From NCBI GenBank assembly GCA_036259875.1, contig DATAAZ010000012.1, positions 1 to 64,000 of the forward strand: 64,000 bases of DNA, read 5' to 3'. The translations under genes and the position numbers were made by a program. The stretch comes from DATAAZ01 sp036259875. GTDB taxonomy: Bacteria; Actinomycetota; Thermoleophilia; Gaiellales; Gaiellaceae. Positions 56,615 to 64,000 of this stretch are shown here, in pieces (position 1 is the first letter of the stretch; every line of letters starts with the position of its first letter). A model generated the notes under the pieces. It was not told where the DNA came from. It did not search any database and saw nothing but the letters and a program-made list of their open reading frames with translations.

Positions 56615-57877
56615 ATGATGCCCGACCCGGGCCTCCCGCTCCGCGCGCTCGTGCTCGGGCTCGCGCGCTCCGGCGAGGCGGCCGCGTTCGCGCTCGCGCG
56701 CCGCGGCGTCACTGTGCGCGGCGTCGACCGGCGCGAGGATCTCGACGCGGGGAGGCTTCGCGATGCGGGCGTCGAAGTCGTCCTGGGCGCGGACGACCCC
56801 GCGCTCCTCGACGGCGTGGACCTGCTCGTGAAAAGCCCGGGAGTTCCGACGGAGGCGCCGCTCGTGGCGGCAGCGCGCAAGCGTGGCGTCCCGGTCTGGA
56901 GCGAGGTCGAGCTCGGCGCCCGCATCCTGCCGAATCGCATCCTCGGCGTCACGGGTACGAACGGCAAGACGACGACGACGGAGCTCCTCGGCGCGATCTT
57001 CCGCGCGGCGGGTCGGCCCGTCGCGACGGCCGGAAACGTCGGACGGCCGCTGACGCGCCTCGACGCAACGCTCGACCGCGATGCGTGGATCGTCTGCGAG
57101 CTCTCGAGCTTCCAGCTCGAGGATATCCACGCGTTCCGGCCTCGCATCGCCATCCTCCTCAACGTCGAGCCGGACCACCTCGACCGGCACGAGACGTTCG
57201 AGGCTTACCGCGCCGCGAAGCTCCGCGTCTTCGAGAACCAGGGAGACGACGACGTCGCGGTGGTTCCCCGAGGGTTCCCGCCCGTCCCGGGACGCGCGCG
57301 CCGGACCGAGTTCTCTGCGGACGACGCTCTGCCGGCAGAGCCTCGCCTGCGCGGGCGTCACAACCGCGAGAACGCGGCCGCCGCGACGGCCGCGGCGAGA
57401 GCGGCGGGGATCGACGACAGAGCCGTCGCGAGCGCGCTCGCCGCGTTCCCGGGCGTCGCGCACCGCCTGGAGGTGGTGCGCGAGGTCGGCGGCATCGCGT
57501 ACGTGAACGACTCGAAGGCGACGAACGTCGCCGCTGCACGGCCCGCGCTCGCAGCCTACGCGGACGAGCCCGTCCACGTGATCCTGGGTGGCTCGCTGAA
57601 AGGCGAGAGCTTCGACGGGCTTGCCGACGCGATCGGCGCGAACGTAAGACGGGCGTACCTGATCGGCGAGGCTGCGGGCGCGATCGCGGCCGCCCTCGAG
57701 CGCGCCGGGGTCGCGTACGAGAGAAGCGGCGATCTCGAGACCGCGGTGCGGTCGGCCGCCGCGGCGGCCAAGCCGGGGGACATCGTCCTCCTCTCGCCCG
57801 CCTGCGCGAGCTTCGACCAGTTCCGCGATTTCGAGGAGCGCGGCGAGCGATTCCGCACGCTCGTGGGGTCGCTGTGA
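56615..57877 (+). CDS. murD: UDP-MurNAc-L-alanine--D-glutamate ligase MurD
   Basis: Adds D-glutamate to UDP-MurNAc-L-Ala. 420 residues: LVLGLARSGEAAAFALARRG (UDP site), LVKSPGVPTEAPL, the P-loop LGVTGTNGKTTTTELLGAIF, ELSSFQLEDIHAFRPRIAIL, NVEPDHLDRHETFEAYRAAK, RGRHNRENAAAATAAA, VNDSKATNVAAARPAL and LLSPACASFDQFRDFEERGE. Start ATG 56615 (or 56618). Whether it has its own promoter is unclear because the divergent phosphoesterase start is only 8 bases away. Confidence 0.95.
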   Translation: MMPDPGLPLRALVLGLARSGEAAAFALARRGVTVRGVDRREDLDAGRLRDAGVEVVLGADDPALLDGVDLLVKSPGVPTEAPLVAAARKRGVPVWSEVELGARILPNRILGVTGTNGKTTTTELLGAIFRAAGRPVATAGNVGRPLTRLDATLDRDAWIVCELSSFQLEDIHAFRPRIAILLNVEPDHLDRHETFEAYRAAKLRVFENQGDDDVAVVPRGFPPVPGRARRTEFSADDALPAEPRLRGRHNRENAAAATAAARAAGIDDRAVASALAAFPGVAHRLEVVREVGGIAYVNDSKATNVAAARPALAAYADEPVHVILGGSLKGESFDGLADAIGANVRRAYLIGEAAGAIAAALERAGVAYERSGDLETAVRSAAAAAKPGDIVLLSPACASFDQFRDFEERGERFRTLVGSL

Positions 57878-59118
57878 AGCGGCCGCTCGTCGGACGGCCG
57901 CCGGGAGGCGGTCAGCTGGAGTTCCACCTCCTCGTGCTCGTCACGCTCGGCCTCGTCGCGTTCGGGCTGGTGATGGTGTACAGCGCTAGCTCGGGCCGGG
58001 CGGCGGTCGCCGCCGGTGATCCCGCCTACTACCTGAAGCGCCAGGCCGCGTACGCGCTCGTAGGGCTCGCCGCGCTCGCCGTCCTCGCCCGGGTCGACTT
58101 CAGGCTCCTCCGCCGTGTCGGCGGCCCGCTCCTCCTCGCGAGCTTCGTCTTCCTGGCCGCCGTGCTCGTCCTCGGGGCTCCGGTCAACGGCGCCCGGCGC
58201 TGGCTCTCGCTCGGGATCGTGGACTTCCAGCCGTCGGAGCTCGCGAAGCTGGCGCTCGTCGTCTGGCTCGCGGCGCTCCTCGCGCGCCGGGGTGCCCCGC
58301 GCTCGCTGAGCGAACTCGCGCGCCCCGTGGGCGCCGTCGTCCTCGCCGCCTGCGCGCTCGTCCTGCTCGAGCCCGACCTCGGGACGGCGACGGCGATCGC
58401 CGTGATGGTCGGCGGCATGTTGATCGTCGTCGGCACGCCGGCCCGGGTACTGGTGACGGCCGCAGCGACGATGGCGGTGCTCGCGCTTGCTGCGATTTGG
58501 CTGGAGCCGTACCGGCGTGCGCGCCTGCTTGCCTTCCTCGCCCCGTGGGCCGACCCGGAGGGAACCGGGTTCCCGCCCGTCCAGGCGATGATCGCGCTCG
58601 GCTCGGGCGGGATCTTCGGCGTTGGCCTAGGCGAGAGCGTCCAGAAGGTCTACTACCTTCCCGAGGCGACGACGGACATGATCTTTGCCATCGTCGGCGA
58701 GGAGCTCGGGCTGGTCGGCGCCGCGACCGTCATCGGTGCGTTCGTCGTGTTCGGGTACGCCGGCTTCAACGTTGCGCTGCGGAGCCGCGACCCGTTCGGC
58801 AAGCTCCTCGCGGCCGGGATCACGGCGCTGGTTTGCGGGCAGGCACTCGTCAATCTGTCCGCCGTGCTCGGCCTGGCGCCTCTGACCGGGATACCGCTTC
58901 CGTTCGTGAGCTACGGGGGCTCGGGGCTGATCGTCTCGCTCGCGGCCGTCGGCGTCCTCCTTAACATCGCCGTCAACCATGCCGCCCTCGAAGCCCCCGC
59001 TCGCGTGCCTGATCGCCGCCGGGGGGACAGCCGGGCACGTGCTTCCGGCGCTCGCGGTCGCGGACGCGCTCCGGCGGCGCGGCGTCCGGGTCACGTTCGC
59101 AGGCGCGCAGCGCGCTGA
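57874..59118 (+). CDS. ftsW: Lipid II polymerase FtsW (SEDS family), extended over murG
   Basis: Polymerises lipid II into septal glycan strands with the class B PBP. 414 residues, ten membrane helices. Signatures: GLVMVYSASSGRAAVAAGDP, RRWLSLGIVDFQPSELAKLA, LLEPDLGTATAIAVMVGG, YYLPEATTDMIFAIVGEELG, PLTGIPLPFVSYGGSGLIVS, GVLLNIAVN. After about residue 370 the frame keeps open for 140 bases into murG as an Arg/Ala-rich tail (ARVPDRRRGDSRARASGARG) that looks like an out-of-frame reading of murG. The ancestral stop was probably near 58985. GTG start overlaps murD by 4 bases. Confidence 0.92.
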   Translation: MKRPLVGRPPGGGQLEFHLLVLVTLGLVAFGLVMVYSASSGRAAVAAGDPAYYLKRQAAYALVGLAALAVLARVDFRLLRRVGGPLLLASFVFLAAVLVLGAPVNGARRWLSLGIVDFQPSELAKLALVVWLAALLARRGAPRSLSELARPVGAVVLAACALVLLEPDLGTATAIAVMVGGMLIVVGTPARVLVTAAATMAVLALAAIWLEPYRRARLLAFLAPWADPEGTGFPPVQAMIALGSGGIFGVGLGESVQKVYYLPEATTDMIFAIVGEELGLVGAATVIGAFVVFGYAGFNVALRSRDPFGKLLAAGITALVCGQALVNLSAVLGLAPLTGIPLPFVSYGGSGLIVSLAAVGVLLNIAVNHAALEAPARVPDRRRGDSRARASGARGRGRAPAARRPGHVRRRAAR

Positions 59119-60049
59119 GACTCGTCTCGTACCCGCAGCCGGCTACGAGCTCGACACGTTCGTGGTCGCAGGGCTGCCGCGACGGCTCGGGCTCGGCCTC
59201 GTGCGCGGCCTCGGGACGGCCGCGACGGCGATCCCCGCATGCCTTCGCATCCTCCGGCGGCGCCGCCCCGACGTCGTCCTGGGCGGCGGTGGCTACGTCG
59301 GGGGGCCGATGGTGATGGCGGCGGGACTCCTTCGCATCCCGGCCGCTCTGATGGAGGCGGACGCACACCTCGGGCTCGCGAACCGGCTCGCGCTGCCGTT
59401 CGCGCGCCGCGCGTTCCTCGCCTTCCCGATCGTCGGCCGTAGCCGGCCCAAGTACCGCGTCGTCGGCCGACCGATTCCCGCGCGAGCGCGGCCGATCGAA
59501 GGCCCGGAAGCGCGCGCCCGCTTCGGTCTGCCGCCCGCGGGGCACGCCGTCCTCGTCTTCGGGGGCAGCCAGGGTGCGCGGCGGCTGAACGAGGCGGCGC
59601 TGGACGCATTCGGGGCCGACGGCCCGGCGGTTCTCCATCTCTGCGGCGAGCACCACTTCGAGGCGCTCCGCGCGCGCGTTTCGCGACCGGGGTACGTCCT
59701 CTTGCCGTTCACGGAAGACTTCGGCGCGGCGCTCGCCGCCGCCGACCTCGTCGTCGCCCGGGCGGGCGGCTCGCTCTGGGAGGTCGCGGCGGCCGGGAAG
59801 CCGGCGCTCCTCGTCCCGTATCCTCACGCGACCGCCGATCACCAGACGAAGAACGCGCGCTATTTCGAGCAGGCCGGTGGAGCCGTCGTCGTTCCGGAGC
59901 CGGACCTCGACCTGCGCCGCCAGGTCGACGCGCTCCTCGACGACGAGCGGCGACTCGTGGAGATGGCCGCCGCGATGCGCCGCCTCGCTCGGCCGGACGC
60001 GGCGGACGTCGTCGCCGAGGAGGTGATCGATCTCGTCCGGGCCGCTTGA
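58979..60049 (+). CDS. murG: UDP-GlcNAc transferase MurG
   Basis: Converts lipid I to lipid II. 356 residues, GT-B fold. N-domain loop LIAAGGTAGHVLPALAVADA, YVGGPMVMAAGLLRIPAALM, C-domain VFGGSQGARRLNEAALDAFG, VVARAGGSLWEVAAAGKPAL and LVPYPHATADHQTKNARYFE. The start ATG 58979 is needed to include the first glycine loop, which forces the long overlap with ftsW. The end GCT-TGA leads into murC. Confidence 0.95.
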   Translation: MPPSKPPLACLIAAGGTAGHVLPALAVADALRRRGVRVTFAGAQRAETRLVPAAGYELDTFVVAGLPRRLGLGLVRGLGTAATAIPACLRILRRRRPDVVLGGGGYVGGPMVMAAGLLRIPAALMEADAHLGLANRLALPFARRAFLAFPIVGRSRPKYRVVGRPIPARARPIEGPEARARFGLPPAGHAVLVFGGSQGARRLNEAALDAFGADGPAVLHLCGEHHFEALRARVSRPGYVLLPFTEDFGAALAAADLVVARAGGSLWEVAAAGKPALLVPYPHATADHQTKNARYFEQAGGAVVVPEPDLDLRRQVDALLDDERRLVEMAAAMRRLARPDAADVVAEEVIDLVRAA

Positions 60050-61238
60050 GCGCCGGCAGATCTGGTTCGTCGGGATCGGCGGAGCCGGGCTCTCGGCGTA
60101 CGCGCTGATCGCGAAGGCGTGGGGCGCCGAGGTGGCGGGTTGGGACCGGAACGAGACGCCGTACCTCCGGTACATCCGTGGTGCCGGGATCCCGGTCGCC
60201 CTCACTCCCGAGCCGCGCCCTGCGCCGCGCGGCTTCGAGGTCGTCGTCTCGACCGCATATGCGGGCCGCATCGAGGGTCGCGCACGGGCCGAGCTCCTCG
60301 CCGAGCTGACCGGCCTCGCGCGCTCGATCGTGGTCGCGGGCGCGCACGGGAAGACAACGACGGCCGCGATGATCGCCTTCTGCCTCGACCGTCTCGGCCT
60401 CGATCCCTCGTACGCGATCGGCGGCGAGGTCCCGCAGCTCGGCGGCCATGCGCGGGCGGGAAGCGGCTGGTTCGTGGTCGAGGGCGACGAATCGGACCGC
60501 ACCGTCGCGCGGCTCCCCGCCGAGATCGCAGTCGTCACGAACGTCGATCTCGACCACCACACGACCTTCGCATCTCGTACCGAGGTCGAGACTCTCTTCG
60601 CCGAATGGCTCGCCGCGTTTCCGGACGCGCAGGTCGTTCGAGGCGACGAGCTCGAGCCCGTCGAGCTCCCGCTCGCCGTTCCCGGCGAGCACAACCGTCG
60701 AAACGCCGCCTGTGCCCTCGCCGCCCTCGAGCTCGCGGGCATCGGGCGGGCGGACGCCGAGCGGGTGCTCGCCGAGTTTCGCGGCGCAGGCCGGCGGCTG
60801 GAGGCGCGCGGGAAGGCGGGCGGCGCCCGCCTCTTCGACGACTACGGCCACCATCCCGCGGAGGTCGCGGCGACGCTCGCCGCAGCGCGGGAGATCGCCG
60901 GGGGCTCGCGTCTCCTCGTGCTCTTCCAGCCGCACCTTTACTCGCGGACCGTCCACCTCGCGCACGAGCTCGCGGGGGCGTTGGCCGGCGCCGATCTCGC
61001 CTGCGTGACGGACGTCTATCCCGCGCGGGAGCAGCCGCTCGAAGGCGTGACGGGGAAGCTCGTCGTCGACCACCTCTGCGAGCTGCGGCCCGGGATGCCG
61101 GTCGGATGGGCACCGACCGTCGCGGACGGGGCGGTGGTCGTCGCCGCTCGAGCTCGGCCCGGTGACGTCGTCCTGACGGTGGGCGCCGGCGACGTCGACC
61201 GTGCGATCCCGCTCCTGCAAGCGCGGCTCGGAAAGTGA
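60045..61238 (+). CDS. murC: UDP-MurNAc--L-alanine ligase MurC, start region disrupted
   Basis: Adds the first L-Ala to UDP-MurNAc. The homologous frame includes the glycine-rich RQIWFVGIGGAGLSAYALIA, VVAGAHGKTTTAAMIAFCLD (ATP loop), VVEGDESDRTVARLP, VVTNVDLDHHTTFASRTEVE, VPGEHNRRNAACALAALELA, FDDYGHHPAEVAATLAAARE and LFQPHLYSRTVHLAHELAGA. In this frame, no ATG, GTG or TTG occurs between the TGA at about 60024 and the GIGGAG motif; the first is GTG 60132, which would delete the motif. A TTG overlapping the murG stop (60046) lies one base out of frame. One missing base near 60050-60056 would restore the expected start (about 398 residues). Confidence 0.9.
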   Translation, partial: LERRQIWFVGIGGAGLSAYALIAKAWGAEVAGWDRNETPYLRYIRGAGIPVALTPEPRPAPRGFEVVVSTAYAGRIEGRARAELLAELTGLARSIVVAGAHGKTTTAAMIAFCLDRLGLDPSYAIGGEVPQLGGHARAGSGWFVVEGDESDRTVARLPAEIAVVTNVDLDHHTTFASRTEVETLFAEWLAAFPDAQVVRGDELEPVELPLAVPGEHNRRNAACALAALELAGIGRADAERVLAEFRGAGRRLEARGKAGGARLFDDYGHHPAEVAATLAAAREIAGGSRLLVLFQPHLYSRTVHLAHELAGALAGADLACVTDVYPAREQPLEGVTGKLVVDHLCELRPGMPVGWAPTVADGAVVVAARARPGDVVLTVGAGDVDRAIPLLQARLGK

Positions 61239-62143
61239 GCGCCTGGCCGGTCGCCACGCTCGCGGAGAACGTGCCGCTTTCGCGGTTCACGACGCTCGGG
61301 ACCGGCGGGCCCGCGCGCTGGTTCGCGAAGCCGGGGACGGTCGACGAGCTCACGCGCCTCCTTGTCTGGGCCGCGGAGGAGGGGGTCCCTGTCGCTCCGA
61401 TCGGGCTCGGCTCGAACGTCCTCGTTGCCGACGACGGCCTCCCGGGCCTCGCGCTGCGGCTCGCGGGCGAGCTCGCCGCCGCGCGGGCGGAGGACGGCAG
61501 GCTCGTCGCGGGCGGGGGTGCGCCGCTCGCGGTCTGCCTGCACCGCGCGCGCGCCGCTGGGCTGGCGGGAATCGAGTTCGTCTGCGCCATTCCCGGCACG
61601 GCCGGAGGCGGCGTCTGGATGAACGCCGGCGCCTACGGCGGCGACGTCGCCGGCGTCCTTGCCCGCGCGCTCGTCGTCGACGCGGCGGACGCGCGCTGGC
61701 TCTCGCCCGCCGAGCTCGGGCTCACCTACCGTCGTTCCGGTCTCCGGTCCGGCCAGATCGTCGCGCGGGCCGAGTTTGGCCTCGAGCCTCGCCCCGTCGA
61801 CGAGATCAAGGCGACCGTCGCGGGAATGCAGGCGCTTCGGAAGGCGGCGCAGCCGACCAACCGCCGCACGTTCGGGAGCGTGTTCAAGAACCCCGAGCAC
61901 GAGCTCACGGCGGGCCGGATGCTCGATGCCTGCGGTCTCCGGGGATACGCAATCGGCGGTGCCAGGATCTCTCCCAAGCACGCGAACTTCATCGAGAACG
62001 ACGGCGGGGCCCGGTCAGCGGACGCCATCGCTCTCATCGCCGAGGCGCGGCGCCGGGCGCTCGCGCGCTTCGGCGTCCGCCTCGAGCCCGAGGTGCAGCT
62101 GCTCGGGCGGATCGAGGTGCCGCCGCTCGATCCGGCAGCCTGA
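61235..62143 (+). CDS. murB: UDP-N-acetylenolpyruvylglucosamine reductase MurB
   Basis: FAD enzyme reducing UDP-GlcNAc-enolpyruvate to UDP-MurNAc. 302 residues, type II (short) form. Signatures: RFTTLGTGGPARWFAKPGTV, VAPIGLGSNVLVADDGLPGL, EFVCAIPGTAGGGVWMNAGA, LTYRRSGLRSGQIVARAEFG, RRTFGSVFKNPE, ARISPKHANFIENDGGARSA (Ser as proton donor) and RFGVRLEPEVQLLG. GTG start overlapping murC by 4 bases. Confidence 0.95.
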   Translation: MSAWPVATLAENVPLSRFTTLGTGGPARWFAKPGTVDELTRLLVWAAEEGVPVAPIGLGSNVLVADDGLPGLALRLAGELAAARAEDGRLVAGGGAPLAVCLHRARAAGLAGIEFVCAIPGTAGGGVWMNAGAYGGDVAGVLARALVVDAADARWLSPAELGLTYRRSGLRSGQIVARAEFGLEPRPVDEIKATVAGMQALRKAAQPTNRRTFGSVFKNPEHELTAGRMLDACGLRGYAIGGARISPKHANFIENDGGARSADAIALIAEARRRALARFGVRLEPEVQLLGRIEVPPLDPAA

Positions 62144-62217
62144 CGCGACCGCTCAAGCGACGAGCCAGCGTTCCGTCGCTGCGTAGGACGGTCGCGTCGC
62201 GCGCCGAACACGACCAC

Positions 62218-63000
62218 ATGCTTCGGCGAGGCACGCTCGTCCTTCCCCGCATGCCTGCGGCTCTGCCTCACCCGAGGCTCTCCCGACGAACGCTCGTCGT
62301 CGGGCTGGCGGGAGCCGTCGTCCTCGCGCTCGCGTATGTCGCGGCGCGCGAGACGCCGTTTTTCGCCGTTCGGACGGTCGAGGTGGCCGGCGCCTCGCCC
62401 GAGGTCGACGCGCAGGTTCGCGCCGCGCTCGCCTCGGCCGTCGGGACGAGCCTTGTCGCGCTCGACGCCGCGGACGTCGAGGCCCGGGTCGACGCGATCC
62501 CGTGGGTCCGGACCGCCCGCGCCGATCGCGCGTTCCCTCATACGCTGTCCGTCCGGGTCCGGCTCGAGCGCGCGCTTGCCGTCATCCGTGACGGCGAGCG
62601 CGCCTGGCTCGTGTCCGAGACGGGCCGTGTCCTGACCGAGATGGAGCCGAGCGCGCGCGCGCGGCTGCCCCGGATCCGCACGGAGCCGGTCGGTCCGCTT
62701 CGGGTGGGCAGGACGATCGCGGACGGGGCCGTCCGCACGACGCTCTCGGTAGTTCGGGCCATACCGCCGCGCTTCCCGGAGCGCGTCCTGTACGCCGATG
62801 TCGCGGGCGGCTCCGCGACGCTCGTTCTGCGGGGTGGCGTCGAACTCCGACTCGGCCCTCCACAGGATGCGGCGCCGAAGCTCCGTGCCGCCGCGGCGGT
62901 GCTCGCCGCACTCGAACGGGACGAACGCGAGGCGATCGCCTACGTCGACGTCTCGGTTCCGGAACATACCGTCGTCGGCAAACGCTCAACCTGGACGTAA
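62218..63000 (+). CDS. ftsQ: Division protein FtsQ
   Basis: Bitopic division protein of the FtsQLB complex. 260 residues: a basic cytoplasmic part (1-26), one membrane helix (RTLVVGLAGAVVLALAYVAA), a POTRA domain (FFAVRTVEVAGASPEVDAQV ... IPWVRTARADRAFPHTLSVR), and the FtsQ beta domain (ERAWLVSETGRVLTEME ... VELRLGPPQDAAPKLRAAAA, VLAALERDEREAIAYVDVS). ATG 62218, 74 bases after murB; upstream in-frame codons offer no canonical start. Confidence 0.92.
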   Translation: MLRRGTLVLPRMPAALPHPRLSRRTLVVGLAGAVVLALAYVAARETPFFAVRTVEVAGASPEVDAQVRAALASAVGTSLVALDAADVEARVDAIPWVRTARADRAFPHTLSVRVRLERALAVIRDGERAWLVSETGRVLTEMEPSARARLPRIRTEPVGPLRVGRTIADGAVRTTLSVVRAIPPRFPERVLYADVAGGSATLVLRGGVELRLGPPQDAAPKLRAAAAVLAALERDEREAIAYVDVSVPEHTVVGKRSTWT

Positions 63001-63041
63001 ACGTTGAGGGTTAGCACCGAAAACGCCTGCATTTGAGCGGA

Positions 63042-63071
63042 TTGACAGAGCGCAGCGGGAAGCGTTAGGCT
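63042..63071 (+). promoter_or_regulatory. Sigma-A promoter of ftsZ
   Basis: TTGACA at 63042-63047 (perfect -35 consensus), 18-base spacer, TAGGCT at 63066-63071. Predicted start near 63078 gives a leader of about 24 bases before ATG 63102, with no obvious strong ribosome site. This is the best full promoter in the window and separates ftsZ from the murein genes. Confidence 0.65.
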
Positions 63072-63101
63072 CCTCCGAAACCTCAACCCCCGCTTCAGCC
63101 A

Positions 63102-64000
63102 ATGAGAGATCAGACAGGAAGCTATCTCGCCGTAATCAAGGTCGTCGGGATCGGTGGCGGCGGCTCGAACGCCGTAAACCGGATGGTCGACGCCGGGCTC
63201 AAGGGCGTCGAGTTCATCGCGATCAATACCGACGCGCAGGCCCTCCTCATGTGCGACGCGAACGAGAAGATCACGATCGGCGCGGGAGTGACCCGCGGCC
63301 TCGGCGCGGGCGCGAACCCCGAGGTGGGCCGGGGCGCGGCGATCGAGAGCCGCGACGAGATCAAGGACGCGCTTAAGGGCGCGGACATGGTCTTCGTGAC
63401 CGCCGGCGAGGGCGGTGGCACGGGGACGGGGGGCGCGCCGATCGTTGCCGAGATCGCGCGCGACCTCGGCGCGCTGACGGTCGGGGTCGTCACGCGGCCC
63501 TTCTCCTTCGAAGGGATGAAGCGGGCGGAGCAGGCCCAGCTCGGGATCTCTGAGCTGCAGGACAAGGTGGACACGCTGATCGTCATCCCGAACGATCGCC
63601 TGCTGCAGGTCGTCGAGAAACAAACGAACCTGATGGAGGCGTTTCGCATGGCGGATGACGTGCTCCGCCAAGGCGTGCAGGGGATCACCGACCTGATCAC
63701 CGTCCCCGGCCTTGTAAACCTCGACTTCGCCGACGTGCGAACGATCATGCGCGAGGCTGGGTCGGCGCTCATGGGAATCGGCGAAGCGGACGGACCGAAT
63801 CGGGCTGCAGAGGCGGCGCGCGCGGCGGTCTCGTCGCCGCTGCTCGAAGCGTCGATCGAGGGAGCGACGGGCGTTCTGCTCAACATCAGCGGTGGGCCCG
63901 ACGTCGGCCTCTTCGAGGTGAACGAGGCCGCAGAGGTGGTCACCGGCGCCGCCGACCAGAACGCGAACGTGATCTTCGGCGCCGTGATCGACGAGTCGCT
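63102..64000 (+). CDS. ftsZ: Cell division GTPase FtsZ (3' end outside the window)
   Basis: Tubulin-like GTPase forming the division ring. About 300 residues are visible: VIKVVGIGGGGSNAVNRMVD, FIAINTDAQALLMCDANEKI, GLGAGANPEVGRGAAIESRD, the tubulin signature VFVTAGEGGGTGTGGAPIVA, GVVTRPFSFEGMKRAEQAQL, DTLIVIPNDRLLQV, LNISGGPDVGLFEVNEAAEV and ANVIFGAVIDES at the edge. The C-terminal peptide is cut off. ATG 63102 lies a few codons before the conserved first strand. Confidence 0.97.
   Translation, partial: MRDQTGSYLAVIKVVGIGGGGSNAVNRMVDAGLKGVEFIAINTDAQALLMCDANEKITIGAGVTRGLGAGANPEVGRGAAIESRDEIKDALKGADMVFVTAGEGGGTGTGGAPIVAEIARDLGALTVGVVTRPFSFEGMKRAEQAQLGISELQDKVDTLIVIPNDRLLQVVEKQTNLMEAFRMADDVLRQGVQGITDLITVPGLVNLDFADVRTIMREAGSALMGIGEADGPNRAAEAARAAVSSPLLEASIEGATGVLLNISGGPDVGLFEVNEAAEVVTGAADQNANVIFGAVIDES

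Overview
The window is very GC-rich (by eye about 70%), densely packed and full of 1-4 base stop/start overlaps (ATGA, GTGA, TGATG). The gene set points to a Gram-positive-type actinobacterium without an outer membrane: a fused PafB-PafC regulator, a meso-diaminopimelate MurE, AlkA/Ogt/Pol IV repair genes and a complete mraZ-to-ftsZ division cluster. My best guess is class Thermoleophilia (Gaiellales-like). That is an inference from gene content and sequence style, not a placement. No rRNA, tRNA, CRISPR array, prophage or insertion sequence was seen.

Layout. 1-575: two broken, roughly 81% identical copies of a TIM-barrel sugar isomerase/endonuclease IV-like gene facing each other as a 220-bp inverted repeat, followed by a gene-free stretch with two GGGGACTGTCCC palindromes. 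911-5260: a small hypothetical gene, cytochrome c maturation genes ccmE (Cys-type) and ccmF with a CcmI-like protein, then a secreted coiled-coil M23 peptidase. 5223-7872 (minus): ECF sigma factor plus membrane anti-sigma-like protein, HPRT, and a PD-(D/E)XK-like protein. 7926-11918: a tight operon for an archaeal-type cyclic 2,3-diphosphoglycerate pathway (phosphoesterase, cDPG synthetase, 2-phosphoglycerate kinase), followed by a divergent GlpX. 11955-17894: SufT-like protein, a medium-chain dehydrogenase, then an operon queG / membrane GAF histidine kinase / archease / rtcB. 18165-21795: fused PafBC divergent from dinB, and a zinc-motif hypothetical. 21959-26782: two zinc-ribbon proteins (one with a SPOR domain), aldehyde dehydrogenase, 3-hydroxyacyl-CoA dehydrogenase, pdxH. 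26856-29497: secreted protein and an OmpR/histidine kinase pair. 29647-38795: DUF2090 aldolase-like protein, queA, tgt, yajC, secDF, a phasin-like protein and an AarF kinase. 38945-43532: an OmpR regulator followed by copper-type membrane genes (His/Met-rich membrane protein, CopC-CopD fusion, YcnI/DUF1775). 43536-48339: AlkA-like glycosylase, DUF192 lipoprotein, NfeD and SPFH proteins, Ogt, ECF sigma factor, PfkB kinase. 48434-64000: mraZ, rsmH, ftsL-like, penicillin-binding protein, murE, murF, mraY, (antisense phosphoesterase), murD, ftsW, murG, murC, murB, ftsQ, ftsZ (cut by the window end).

Cross-cutting signals. Many first genes of transcription units have a TAnnnT hexamer ending 6-10 bases before the start codon and no ribosome binding site, so leaderless transcription seems common; I used this to choose several starts. 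Queuosine modification is represented three times (queG, queA, tgt). Several genes show probable sequence or start anomalies: murC lacks an in-frame canonical start before its glycine-rich motif, ftsW runs 140 bases into murG, and pafBC appears to begin before its first ATG.
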